In this document: one piece after another, positions 6,825 to 15,699 of the stretch
Position numbering within the stretch: position 1 is the stretch's first letter
Layout: every line of letters begins with the position of its first letter
Origin: an uncultured Clostridia bacterium
GTDB taxonomy: Bacteria > Bacillota > Clostridia > TANB77 > CAG-508
Length of the DNA: 25,489 bases
Assembly (NCBI GenBank): GCA_934167225.1
Contig: CAKPLD010000012.1
Span: 1 to 25,489, forward strand
Direction of reading: 5' to 3'
The notes under the pieces: model-generated
Told to the model about the DNA's origin: nothing
Seen by the model: only the letters and a program-made list of their open reading frames with translations
The model's database searches: none
Translations under genes and position numbers: made by a program

Positions 6825-8054
6825 TTATGCTATTTCTTTTATATTTACACTGCGTACATGGTCGATTTTTTCCCAAGATGTGTCTTGTTTAAATAAACAT
6901 TTAAAGTTTATTAGTAACCATGATCCCATAAATAGTGGATAATATAACGCCCATTTTAACATTGGTTTTATTGGTTTTTTATCTAAATACATTGTAAATA
7001 TTGCTGATAAAATAGGTAAGAAAAATGTTGGTACTATATATCTTACTATATTTAATATTAATGTTGCTGTTGTCATTGTATCTAATGCATATATAACAAA
7101 GTTTGATAATAACAATACCATTGATAGTATAAACATTGGTATACTTCCTATTATATATAATAAACCATCAAAATTCATTATTGTTTTGTTTTTTTCAACA
7201 GCTTTTGCTAAATCTTTTGTATAGATTTTCATACATTGGATATGTCCTACTGTCCATCTTGTTCTTTGTGTCCATGATGCTTTGAATTTTTCTGGTTGTT
7301 CATCATATACTATTGCATCTGTTGCCCATCCTAGTTTTTTTCCTTTTATTATTTGTTTTAATGAAAACTCTATATCTTCTGTTAGTGTTTTTGTGTCCCA
7401 TCCTGTTTCTTTTACTAGGTCAAATTTTACCATAAATCCTGTTCCATTTAGTAGTGGTGATAATCCTACATTGTATCTTGCTAAATGGTAGAATCTGTGC
7501 ATTGTCCAGTAAAAGAATGCATATCCTGCTGATATCCAGCTTTCTGATGGATTTTTTATGTCTTTATATCCTTGAACTACTTCTTCTCCTTGACATAGTT
7601 TTTTGTTCATTACTTTTATGAAGTTTTTGTCTACTATATTGTCTGCATCAAATACTAAGAATGCATCATAGTCTGCGTTTTCTTCTATTTTTTGCTTTAA
7701 GAACCAGTTTAGAGCATATCCTTTTGTTTTTTTGGTTTCGTCAAATCTTTTATATACTATTGCTCCTGCTTCTTTTGCATATTTTGCTGTGTTGTCTGTG
7801 CAGTTATCTGCTATTACATATATATCGTATAATTCTTTGTCGTAATCTTGATTTTTTAAGCTTTCTACTAGGTTTGTTATTACTGTTTCTTCATTGTGTG
7901 CTGGTATTATTGCCATAAATTTGTGTTTTTTGTTTGTTAATAGTGGTTTTTCTTTGAATTTTATTAGTGCACATAAACTTATTGCTAACTCATATATCCA
8001 AAATACTACTATTAGATATACAAGTGCTTGCCTTAATAAATATATATATTCCAT
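6825..8054 (-). CDS. Membrane family 2 processive-type glycosyltransferase
   Basis: The 409-residue protein has one N-terminal membrane segment (about 8-30), a GT-A catalytic domain and three to four C-terminal membrane segments (about 285-395). The UDP-sugar and metal motifs are visible: IPAHNEE (50-56), ADNCTDNT (82-89), FDADN (135-139, the DXD), TEDIEF (225-230) and QRTRW (263-267). This set is typical of cellulose/hyaluronan/poly-GlcNAc synthase-like enzymes that polymerise or transfer sugars at the cytoplasmic face. It could contribute to an exopolysaccharide or cell-wall decoration together with the GT-C enzyme downstream, which is inference. ATG 8054 is preceded by GAGGTAG, and a promoter sits at 8099-8127. 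Confidence 0.92.
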   Translation of the reverse strand: MEYIYLLRQALVYLIVVFWIYELAISLCALIKFKEKPLLTNKKHKFMAIIPAHNEETVITNLVESLKNQDYDKELYDIYVIADNCTDNTAKYAKEAGAIVYKRFDETKKTKGYALNWFLKQKIEENADYDAFLVFDADNIVDKNFIKVMNKKLCQGEEVVQGYKDIKNPSESWISAGYAFFYWTMHRFYHLARYNVGLSPLLNGTGFMVKFDLVKETGWDTKTLTEDIEFSLKQIIKGKKLGWATDAIVYDEQPEKFKASWTQRTRWTVGHIQCMKIYTKDLAKAVEKNKTIMNFDGLLYIIGSIPMFILSMVLLLSNFVIYALDTMTTATLILNIVRYIVPTFFLPILSAIFTMYLDKKPIKPMLKWALYYPLFMGSWLLINFKCLFKQDTSWEKIDHVRSVNIKEIA

Positions 8055-8098
8055 CTATTTCTACCTCTCTTTTTTTATTTTATTTCTCTACTTTGTAT

Positions 8099-8127
8099 AT
8101 TATACTATTCTTATTCGTTTTTTGCAA
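8099..8127 (-). promoter_or_regulatory. Promoter of the GT2 gene
   Basis: On the minus strand TTGCAA (8127-8122) is followed after 17 nt by a perfect TATAAT (8104-8099), about 45 nt before the start codon. Confidence 0.7.
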
Positions 8128-8164
8128 TGTTTTGGAGGAAAAATTTACAATTTCTTAATAATTG

Positions 8165-8414
8165 TTACTATTCACGGCTTTAAAATTGTAGAGTAGGTTC
8201 GAATTAGAATAATTATTAATTTTTTGGGGATTAATGTGTGATTGAAGGACTTTTAGAGCTTATTAGCAGAATTTTTGGAAAGAGTTCATGCTCCGCCATG
8301 GAAGGGTGCCAAAAATAATGCTTATAAGCTCTTAAAGTCCGTATTGAGCCGTTAATCCCCAAAAAATTAATAATTATTCTAATTCGAACCGGTTTTAATA
8401 TCTGTGAATAGTAA
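8165..8414. mobile_element. MITE-like palindromic element, copy 1 (full length)
   Basis: A 250-bp non-coding element begins TTACTATTCAC and ends with its exact inverse (8404-8414). It is flanked by a perfect 9-bp direct repeat TAATAATTG (8156-8164 and 8415-8423), which is the mark of a transposition event. Its outer ~65 bp on each side are inverted copies, and an inner pair of ~32-bp arms begins GGACTTTTAGAGC, so the whole element can fold into one long hairpin with the apex near 8281-8308. It lies between the DUF1540 and GT2 genes. Copies 2 and 3 are at 11441-11687 and 15483-15598. ORFs across it are frame accidents. Confidence 0.85.
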
Positions 8415-8437
8415 TAATAATTGTTACTATCCATAAA

Positions 8438-8466
8438 AAGCATACCACCCCTACGGCAGTATGCTT
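8438..8466 (-). terminator. Terminator of the DUF1540 gene
   Basis: AAGCATAC (8438-8445) pairs with GTATGCTT (8459-8466) around a partly paired G+C-rich loop. On the minus strand it is followed by T5. It begins 7 nt after the stop codon. Confidence 0.75.
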
Positions 8467-8472
8467 CTAAAT

Positions 8473-8634
8473 CTACTCACACTCATAACTTGAACATTCA
8501 GATTCATCTGGATTTCCAGTGTTAACATTTTGTTTTGGTGTTACCATTATAGCATTTAGCTCACAAACTTGATTTTTACCGTTATTGTACTTACAACTTT
8601 GTACTGTACAATTTATTTTTTGCTTGTTATCCAT
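8473..8634 (-). CDS. DUF1540 small Cys-rich protein
   Basis: A 53-residue protein starts at ATG 8634, 9 nt after GGAGG. It has the DUF1540 pattern: INCTVQSCKYN near the N-terminus, VCELNAIMV in the middle and ECSSYEC at the end, giving five cysteines likely to bind a metal or form disulfides. DUF1540 proteins are common in spore-forming Clostridia and Bacilli, and their function is not established. It is encoded just downstream of gpr in the same direction but separated by 116 nt holding an A+T-rich hairpin (about 8693-8717), and it has its own terminator. The placement next to a sporulation gene fits a spore role, by inference. Confidence 0.88.
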   Translation of the reverse strand: MDNKQKINCTVQSCKYNNGKNQVCELNAIMVTPKQNVNTGNPDESECSSYECE

Positions 8635-8750
8635 TTCAAATTACCTCCAAAACTTTTTTGCAATCTCTTGCTTAGGTTATTATGTGTATTTTTTTTATTT
8701 ATATACACATTTTACAAGTAAACTATTTTGACAAATTGGTTTATTTGGTA

Positions 8751-9684
8751 TTATAAACTCATATTGATTCCTCTAGCAACAATACTACTCATATTTAAAA
8801 TAAGCTCATCAATTTCCTTAGGTGTAACAATCATATTATAATCACTAGGGTTTAATGCTTCCTTAATTTCTTCGTAATTATCTTGTTCTTTTAGTTTATT
8901 CAAATAATCATTTGATTTAGCCTCTTGTTGTAATTTTTCAATAAAAAGATTTAAACAATCATTAACTAATACTGCACTTTCAACAACTGTTGGTATTCCG
9001 AATAGCAACAACAGGGATACCTAATGTTTTTTGAGATATTTCTTTTCTTGTGTTTCCCACACCCGCACCTGGCACTATGCCTGTATCTGAAAGTTGAATT
9101 GTACTGCTTATTCTTTCTATACTTCTAGAAGCTAATGCATCTATTACAATTAATAACTTTGGTTTTATTTCTTTTACAACTCCTTCTAGTATTTCTAAAG
9201 TCTCTATTCCTGTTGTACCAAGAACTCCTGGCGATATTGCACTTACAGGCCTCGAATTTTCATCTATATATTGTGGAAGGTATTTAATTATATGACGAGT
9301 TACATCTATATCATTTATTACTTTAGGCCCTAAAGAATCTGGCGTTACATACATATTCCCAAGGCCGACTACTAGAATATCATCTTTTGGAGCAATATGT
9401 TTATTTATAATTTCTTTTAGGTCTTTAGATAGAACCTCTGCTGATTTTTGAATCTCCTCTTCTTCTGCTAATCTTAGCTTTTGTATATCTATTGTTATAT
9501 ATGTTCCTATTGGTTTTCCTATTGCCTGCTCCCCATTTTGATTGGTAATATTTACCTTCGTAACTTTTAAATTTTCGTCAATTTCTTCATTATCGATTTC
9601 GACACCATCTATCTCTTCTAAGTTATTATTTTTTCTAATAATTTCTCTTCTTTCTAAAGCTAAATCTGTTCTAAAATTATACAT
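8751..9684 (-). CDS. gpr: Germination protease GPR, one +1 shift
   Basis: GPR is the aspartic-type protease that cleaves alpha/beta SASPs when spores germinate. Residues 4-9 (FRTDLA) contain the propeptide processing region of the family. ILVVGLGNMYVTPDSLGP, SAISPGVLGTTGIET and LIVIDALASRS are family landmarks, and the last holds a likely catalytic Asp. The start ATG 9684 follows AAAGGAGG. The frame is open to 8751 only if the base at 9000 is skipped: the sequence reads ATT-C-GGA-ATA, zero frame meets CGG and stops six codons later at TGA. Skipping C restores IPVVAIGIPTVVESA, exactly the family sequence, and gives 310 residues. It follows fhs by 68 nt. A substrate gene is at 803-1012. Confidence 0.92.
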
Positions 9685-9752
9685 AAAAAATCCTCCTTTA
9701 AGCTTATTTTTGCTTTAAGAAAGATTTTTTATACATTATTGTAACTTTATTT

Positions 9753-11414
9753 TTAAAAAATTCCAACGATATTTCCGTTTTCGTTTATGTCTATTCCTTC
9801 TGCTGATGGAACTTTTGGAAGTCCTGGCATGGTCATTATTTTACCACAATATACAACAATAAACTCTGCTCCATTTTTTAGTGATACATCTCTTACAGTT
9901 ATAACAAATTTTTCTTTGTTTTCTAAGTCTTCTGCATTGTCAGATAACGAATACTGTGTTTTTGCAATACAAATTGTAAATTTTTGTTTTCCTAATTTTT
10001 CTATTTTTTTTATGTTTTCATTTGCGATATCTGTATATTCCACCTCTTCTGCTCCATAAATTTTTTTAGCAATTTTTTCTATTTTAGTTTTTATGCTATC
10101 ATTATCTTCATATACAAATTTAAAATTGGTTTCATTTTTAGATATTTCAACTATTTGTTTTGCAATATCTATTGCTCCTTCTCCTCCTTTTGCCCATCCT
10201 TCTAGTATACTCATATGTATTTTATTTTTTTCTAAATCTTTTTTTACCAATTCTGTTTCATCTTCTGTGTCAGTATTAAATTTATTTAATGCTACTATTA
10301 CATTTAGGCCGAATTCATTTTTCATATTATTTATATGTTTATATAAATTACTCATTCCACATTTTATTGCTTCATTATTTGGTTTTAAAATTTCATCTTT
10401 TGTAGCTCCTCCATGATATTTAAGTGCTTTTATTGTCGCTACAATTACTACTACATTTGGCTTTAAGTTTGCCTTTCTGCATTTTATGTCTAAAAACTTT
10501 TCTGCTCCTAGGTCTGAACCAAAACCTGCTTCTGTTATTACATAATCTCCTAATTTTAATGCTAGTTTTGTTGCTCTTACAGAATTACAACCATGAGCAA
10601 TATTAGCAAATGGCCCTCCATGGATTATACATGGTGTTCCTTCTAGCGATTGTACCAAATTTGGATTTATTGCGTCTTTTAGTAAGACTGTCATTGCTCC
10701 TTCCGCTTTTAAGTCTTTTGCATATATTGGCTTTTCTTCTTCATTATATCCAATTATTATGTTTCCAAGTCTTTTTCTTAAATCATTTATATCCTTTGAT
10801 AAGCATAATATCGCCATTATTTCTGATGCAACAGTTATATCAAAGCCATCTCTTCTTGGTACTATTTTACTCTCTCCAGATAGACCGGTTTCTATACATC
10901 TTAGTTGTCTATCATTTAAGTCTACACATCTTTTCCATGTAACATGCTTTATTTTTAGCTCATTTCCAAAATATATGTGGTTATCTATTAAGGCTGATAA
11001 TAAATTGTTTGCTGATGTTATTGCATGTATATCTCCTGTAAAATGAAGGTTTATATCTTCCATTGGTGCTATTTGTGCCCTTCCTCCACCTGTTGCTCCA
11101 CCTTTCATTCCAAATACTGGCCCTAAAGATGGCTCTCTTAAAGCTAATATTGCTTTTTTATTTATTTTATTTAATCCATCTGCTATTGCTATTGATACTG
11201 TTGTTTTTCCTTCTCCTAAAGGTGTTGGATTCATTGCAGTAACTAGTATTAATTTTCCATTCTTTTTGTCTTCTAATCTTTTAAATGCTTCTTCATTTAT
11301 TTTGGCTTTGTATTTGCCGTATTGTTCTATTTCGTTTTCTTGTAATCCACAGTTTTTGGCTATGTTGTTGATATTTTGAAGCTTTACAGCTTTTGCTATT
11401 TCTATGTCTGTCAT
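9753..11414 (-). CDS. fhs: Formate-tetrahydrofolate ligase
   Basis: A 553-residue enzyme that makes 10-formyl-tetrahydrofolate from formate, ATP and THF, feeding purine synthesis or the methyl branch of the Wood-Ljungdahl pathway. Signature segments: TAMNPTPLGEGKTTVSI near residues 60-75 (nucleotide-binding), REPSLGPVFGMKGGATGGG (about 95-113), PMEDINLHFTGD, TEAGFGSDLGAEKF, and the end MTMPGLPKVPSAEGIDIN. Start ATG 11414 has AAGGGTGA before it. An in-frame GTG further upstream (11447) lies within the palindromic element and is rejected. No folate riboswitch was recognised upstream. Length and motifs are normal for the family. Confidence 0.97.
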   Translation of the reverse strand: MTDIEIAKAVKLQNINNIAKNCGLQENEIEQYGKYKAKINEEAFKRLEDKKNGKLILVTAMNPTPLGEGKTTVSIAIADGLNKINKKAILALREPSLGPVFGMKGGATGGGRAQIAPMEDINLHFTGDIHAITSANNLLSALIDNHIYFGNELKIKHVTWKRCVDLNDRQLRCIETGLSGESKIVPRRDGFDITVASEIMAILCLSKDINDLRKRLGNIIIGYNEEEKPIYAKDLKAEGAMTVLLKDAINPNLVQSLEGTPCIIHGGPFANIAHGCNSVRATKLALKLGDYVITEAGFGSDLGAEKFLDIKCRKANLKPNVVVIVATIKALKYHGGATKDEILKPNNEAIKCGMSNLYKHINNMKNEFGLNVIVALNKFNTDTEDETELVKKDLEKNKIHMSILEGWAKGGEGAIDIAKQIVEISKNETNFKFVYEDNDSIKTKIEKIAKKIYGAEEVEYTDIANENIKKIEKLGKQKFTICIAKTQYSLSDNAEDLENKEKFVITVRDVSLKNGAEFIVVYCGKIMTMPGLPKVPSAEGIDINENGNIVGIF

Positions 11415-11440
11415 TTTATCACCCTTTTTCTTGTTATATG

Positions 11441-11687
11441 GTTTCACAGCTTTAAAATTGTAGAGTAGGTTCGAATTAGAATAATTATTAATTTTTTGGG
11501 GATTAATGTGTGATTGAAGGACTTTTAGAGCTTATTAGCAGAATTTTTGGAAAGAGTTCATGCTCCGCCATGGAAGGGTGCCAAAAATAATGCTTATAAG
11601 CTCTTAAAGTCTGTATTGAGCCGTTAATCCCCCAAAAATTAATAATTATTCTCATTCGAACCAGTTTTAATAGCTGTGAATAGTAAC
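11441..11687. mobile_element. MITE-like palindromic element, copy 2
   Basis: About 247 bp, differing from copy 1 at only a few positions. The left end begins TTCACAGC at 11443 and lacks part of the outer terminal repeat; the right end runs to GTAAC at 11687. It fills the whole gap between the YkuD gene and fhs, so any fhs promoter must lie in or beyond it. No clear target duplication is seen here. Confidence 0.82.
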
Positions 11688-11698
11688 ATTATATTTAA

Positions 11699-12772
11699 TT
11701 ATTCCTCATCTTCGTTTTTCCCATCAGAATTTGTATTATTCTCACTATTGGTATTTCCTGCTACATTATTACCACTGGTATTATTTTCTGAAGTGTTTGT
11801 ATTATCACTTCCAGATGTATTGGTATTTGTATTTGAAGTATTTTCATTTGAAGTATTATTTTTCTCTGACTCAGCAGGTTTTTGAGGTTCTTGTGGTTTT
11901 GTATTTTCATTACTATTATTTTCTTCTTTTTTATTATCATTTTTTGGTTGCTCTACTGTGCTTGATGCTGGTTCTGTATAACCTTTCCAAGGATTATTTG
12001 GTAAAGGGTCTGTCGGATCCCAATTTCTGCATTTTTCGTTTGATGATATTTTTTGTGCTGATGGCTTTCCAAGTGGTCCTGGATCTGATGAACTGTAAAA
12101 TTCTACATATGTTCCACTTGCACAATTAGAGTATATCCAATATGCATCTGCCACTGTAAGTCTTATACATCCAGCCGAAGCTTTTGTTCCTAATTTATCA
12201 TATGCTACATATTTTAATGTATCTGGCGAATTTGTTTTATATGGCACCGAGTGGAATAATATGTGACCTGTTATTCTTGAGCAGTATTGCCCATAAACTC
12301 CTCCATTTAACTGATGCCATCTATATTTGTTACTCATTTTATATGTTCCTGATGTTGGTGTAGCTGTTCCTGTTGAACATACCATTGCTTTTACTGGTAC
12401 TGTATATTTTCCAGACTTGTCCTTTTTATAAATTGTTACTACATTTGCTCCATAATTTACTTTTATATAATATGTTTCTTTGCTGTTTTTTTCTTCTTTC
12501 TCTGGATTTTCTACTTTTGTATCTTCTGCATCTTCGTCCCAACTTGTGTCTTCTGGATTTTCTATAGTGTCTTCATTTTCTTCTAGTTTTATTTCTTCTT
12601 GAATTTCCTCTTCTGGCTCTTCTTCTATTGTCCCAGTAACCGCTTCTGCTAGAGTTGGCTCTGCAATTTCCTTTTTTTGCTTTGTTTTTATAATCGTTAT
12701 TGCAAATACTATTGTTGCTATTATTATCGATATTAGTAATATCATTTGTACCTTTTTATAATTATTTATCAT
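11699..12772 (-). CDS. Membrane-anchored YkuD-type L,D-transpeptidase
   Basis: The 357-residue protein has one N-terminal membrane anchor (about 9-28), an acidic Glu-rich linker (about 35-98), a YkuD catalytic domain (about 100-230) and a low-complexity Asn/Thr/Ser/Glu tail (about 265-357). The catalytic His is in LFHSVPY (H174) and the nucleophile is Cys202 in SAGCIRL (199-205). Such enzymes make 3-3 crosslinks or attach proteins to peptidoglycan outside the membrane. The disordered tail could reach through the wall, by inference. The gene lies downstream of spoIIE with a 43-nt gap, so cotranscription is possible, and a role in the spore or vegetative wall cannot be separated from sequence. 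Confidence 0.93.
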   Translation of the reverse strand: MINNYKKVQMILLISIIIATIVFAITIIKTKQKKEIAEPTLAEAVTGTIEEEPEEEIQEEIKLEENEDTIENPEDTSWDEDAEDTKVENPEKEEKNSKETYYIKVNYGANVVTIYKKDKSGKYTVPVKAMVCSTGTATPTSGTYKMSNKYRWHQLNGGVYGQYCSRITGHILFHSVPYKTNSPDTLKYVAYDKLGTKASAGCIRLTVADAYWIYSNCASGTYVEFYSSSDPGPLGKPSAQKISSNEKCRNWDPTDPLPNNPWKGYTEPASSTVEQPKNDNKKEENNSNENTKPQEPQKPAESEKNNTSNENTSNTNTNTSGSDNTNTSENNTSGNNVAGNTNSENNTNSDGKNEDEE

Positions 12773-12815
12773 TTTTTCTTCATCCCTTTTTATTTTTTAT
12801 ATTGTGATTCTAGCA

Positions 12816-15269
12816 TTATTTATTTTTATCGTCAATATGTTTTTCCACAAATTTGCAAACAACCACACTCATGTCATCTTTAATTTTTCCGAAATTATTA
12901 TCAACAGATTCATTTAAAATAATATCTGCAATTTTTTGTGGATTTGTTACTTCCATATCTTCTAAAAGATATTTTATCCATAGCTCCTTATTTTTATATT
13001 CAATATTAGAATCAAGAATTCCGTCACTACACATAACAATAATATCATTATTTTCAATGTCTTTATCAAAAACATCTGTACTTGCATTTTTTACAATTCC
13101 TGCTGGCAATGTAAGTGATTTTATTATTTGAATTTTTCTCTTATTTTTTATGTATGTTGGGCAAGCTCCATTTTTTATAAACTCTATATTTCCTTTATAT
13201 AAATCGACAACTGCTATATCTATAGTTGCAAAAACATCATCAGATACATTTAGTAAATTAGCATTTATTAAGTCTATAGAAGTATTTCTTTCAAACCCTG
13301 AATCTAATAGTCTTTTAAGCATTTTCGTTACTATTTGACTGCTTTTTCTCGCCTCTGGTCCTGAACCCATTCCATCACTTATTGCTATAAGATATTTTCC
13401 GTCTTTTAATTTCTCTTGTACAATGCTGTCTCCTGAAACTGGCATATTGTCTTTTACTTCAACACTTTTACCAATATCTAATATAAATTTATCATCTGAT
13501 ATAGCTAAATATTTAACTGTATGTTCGCTTTTTATTTCTTGAACATCTGTTATTACAATTTCTTCATTTAATGTTTTTGTTAAAACATTGGTTATTATTT
13601 TCTCTATGTCTTTTTTGTCAGATTTTTCAATATATAGTTCTATTCTATATCTTTCGTTTTCTTTTTTATTTATACTAATTTCTTGTACCAATATTTCTTT
13701 TTGTTTTAAAATCAGAACAATCTGTTCTTTTTTCTCATTGTTTTCATCATCACTATCTATTTCTGCATCAATATCATTTGCTATTTCCGAAATAGCTTTT
13801 GATACTCCATTTAGCTGTGTTTCAAAATTTTTCTTTTCTTCGTCTAATCTTATGCTCCAAATGAAATTCATTTTGCTTATTCTAAATGCTGAATTTATTG
13901 CTTGAGTCATTTTTTCAACATCTCTTGTTAGTTTGTCATTATTTTGTCCAAATCCAACTACATAGTTGTTGTTTCTTGCTAAAATTCTTAACAGATCGTT
14001 TTCTTTTATAAATTGTTTATTCATTAATTCTGTAAATATATCATCAACAATCTGTCCTTCCACATTTTCTATTGTTTCATATAAAATGTTTTCATTTAGA
14101 TATTCTATATTATTTAACAATTCTGAAATAAATTTTTGCTTGTTTTTTTCTCTAATATCTTCTGCCGTAATTTTAGTTACTGCCACATTTTTGTAATTAT
14201 CTGCCATGTCTTTAACCGCTTTTGATACATTATTTAGCTTGTTTACGGTTTCTCTGCTTCTGTTTAATCCTCTATTTGTTCCAACTGGTAAAAATTTATT
14301 ATCTCCTATTATATTTTCTATATTTAAATTGATATTTTTTGGAATAACAAGAAGTGCTATTCCTGCTATTAATATTTCTTTAAATAAGATTACATTTTCT
14401 ACCATTCCATTTGCAACATATGAAAGTATTATATTTCCTAATATAAACCCTCCTATTACTCCTATTTTTCCAAATTTATTTAATATTCCTGCTATCATTC
14501 CAGATAGTGCATATGCTGCTACTACCACAGGCTCGCTATTTGCAATAATTCCTAATGTTACACCTATTGTAGCTCCTGCTGTTGTTCCTATTAGTATTCC
14601 ATTTTTCCAACCTAGTAATAGTACAATAAAAATTGATAGCACATTTCTTACAGAAAAACCAAATATACTTAGATTTCCTAAACAACATAATGCTATTGAT
14701 ATTAAAAGACTAGTTCCTAATACCTCTTCTATTGAAAATGCCATTTTTTCATCGTAATTAACAATTATGGCTAATGAGTTTGCAAATATTTTGTAAAATA
14801 TAGCTATTACAATCGACATTGATATTGCTACTAATATATCATATATCAAAACTTGAGTCATAAATACTTGAGCTATATTTACAATTAAACTGGATCCAAA
14901 TATTCTTTTGGCTAACATTACTTTTTCATTTCTGCTAGAGTCATTAAACTTGGGCTCTTTTATTAAAAAGCTTGCAAAAAATATTAATAATGTTATTACA
15001 AAACTTATTGTCCCATTTAGCCCTGTTGAAATCATATTTCCACCTAATGCTAATGCTATTACTGCAATTATTGGTATTTCATTTGCTATACTGGCTGAAA
15101 TTATTGCCAAACTAAATGGCGACACATTATATCCCATATTTACCATAGATACCATAAATGTTACTATATATAATATTATATATTTCTTTGAAATTACATT
15201 GGCTAATATATTTTTTTTGCCTATCTCTTCATTTGTTTTTTCTGTTTCGTTTACTATGTTTTGAAACAT
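12816..15269 (-). CDS. spoIIE: Stage II sporulation protein E, PP2C phosphatase
   Basis: SpoIIE dephosphorylates SpoIIAA to activate the forespore sigma factor F and associates with the asymmetric septum. The start is ATG 15269, six nt after GAGGTGG; the in-frame ATG at 15299 has no ribosome site. The 817-residue protein has about ten hydrophobic segments in the first ~310 residues, a coiled central region (about 350-560) and a PP2C domain. Metal-binding motifs are AISDGMGSG (from about 629), GACPTYI (about 701), MCSDGILDS (about 747) and DDMSVVVC (about 798). Layout and length match SpoIIE. A Spo0A-box-like site lies at 15430-15437 beside a TATAAT, in keeping with Spo0A control in other spore-formers. 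Confidence 0.96.
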   Translation of the reverse strand: MFQNIVNETEKTNEEIGKKNILANVISKKYIILYIVTFMVSMVNMGYNVSPFSLAIISASIANEIPIIAVIALALGGNMISTGLNGTISFVITLLIFFASFLIKEPKFNDSSRNEKVMLAKRIFGSSLIVNIAQVFMTQVLIYDILVAISMSIVIAIFYKIFANSLAIIVNYDEKMAFSIEEVLGTSLLISIALCCLGNLSIFGFSVRNVLSIFIVLLLGWKNGILIGTTAGATIGVTLGIIANSEPVVVAAYALSGMIAGILNKFGKIGVIGGFILGNIILSYVANGMVENVILFKEILIAGIALLVIPKNINLNIENIIGDNKFLPVGTNRGLNRSRETVNKLNNVSKAVKDMADNYKNVAVTKITAEDIREKNKQKFISELLNNIEYLNENILYETIENVEGQIVDDIFTELMNKQFIKENDLLRILARNNNYVVGFGQNNDKLTRDVEKMTQAINSAFRISKMNFIWSIRLDEEKKNFETQLNGVSKAISEIANDIDAEIDSDDENNEKKEQIVLILKQKEILVQEISINKKENERYRIELYIEKSDKKDIEKIITNVLTKTLNEEIVITDVQEIKSEHTVKYLAISDDKFILDIGKSVEVKDNMPVSGDSIVQEKLKDGKYLIAISDGMGSGPEARKSSQIVTKMLKRLLDSGFERNTSIDLINANLLNVSDDVFATIDIAVVDLYKGNIEFIKNGACPTYIKNKRKIQIIKSLTLPAGIVKNASTDVFDKDIENNDIIVMCSDGILDSNIEYKNKELWIKYLLEDMEVTNPQKIADIILNESVDNNFGKIKDDMSVVVCKFVEKHIDDKNK

Positions 15270-15421
15270 ATTTACCACCTCTTCTTTTTTTAATAACATT
15301 TTACTACTTGTCCTTTGCTTTTTTTGTCTTTTTTAGTATGCTAGTTAAAAAAAGTTTTCTACATATATTGCCTTTTTTATACTACCTTCCCTTTCTTCTT
15401 TGGTTTTGTGTTTTTTATTTT

Positions 15422-15437
15422 ATTATAGATTGTCGAA
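15422..15437 (-). promoter_or_regulatory. spoIIE promoter -10 with adjacent Spo0A box
   Basis: A perfect TATAAT is on the minus strand at 15427-15422. Directly upstream, TTGTCGAA (plus strand 15430-15437) matches the 0A box core TGTCGAA. A TTGTAT lies at 15445-15440 with only a 12-nt spacer, so there is no normal -35; activator-dependent Spo0A promoters often lack one. The leader to the start codon is about 150 nt. Confidence 0.5.
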
Positions 15438-15482
15438 AAATACAATATTTTTTTATAAAAAATCAAAAATATCTGTTAGTAG

Positions 15483-15598
15483 GTTACATTTCACAGCTTT
15501 AAAATTGTAGAGTAGGTTCGAATTAGAATAATTATTAATTTTTGGGGGATTAATAATTATTCTAATTCGAACCGGTTTTAATAGCTGTGAATAGTAAC
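15483..15598. mobile_element. MITE-like element, copy 3 (internal deletion)
   Basis: A 116-bp derivative keeps both ends of the family but has lost the inner ~130 bp. The remaining arms form a perfect 25-bp inverted repeat starting GGTTCGAATTAG around a short G-rich loop (about 15536-15550). It sits directly upstream of the spoIIE promoter region. Confidence 0.82.
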
Positions 15599-15639
15599 TT
15601 GTAGATCTGTAGTCATATATTATAGAGATTGATTTTCGA

Positions 15640-15677
15640 AAAAAAACGACATTCTCAAATGAGTTTGTCGTTTTTTT
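15640..15677. terminator. Terminator of the ribbon-helix-helix gene
   Basis: AAAAAACGACA (to 15651) pairs with TGTCGTTTTTT (from 15666), with an inner CTC/GAG pairing. Long A and T runs flank it on each side, so it can work on both strands. It starts about 22 nt after the stop codon at 15700. Confidence 0.8.
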
Positions 15678-15699
15678 CACTTAATATAAATTTAGTTTT

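Noticed and set aside
8231..8443. 70-codon ORF on the minus strand
   Set aside because: It crosses the palindromic element and its right boundary; a similar accidental frame occurs in copy 3 (15453-15680). No ribosome site or conserved protein pattern.
11415..11447. GTG 11447 as the fhs start
   Set aside because: It falls in the palindromic element; ATG 11414 has AAGGGTGA and matches the family N-terminus.
11448..11698. Folate riboswitch upstream of fhs
   Set aside because: The whole gap is the palindromic element; no riboswitch consensus was recognised.
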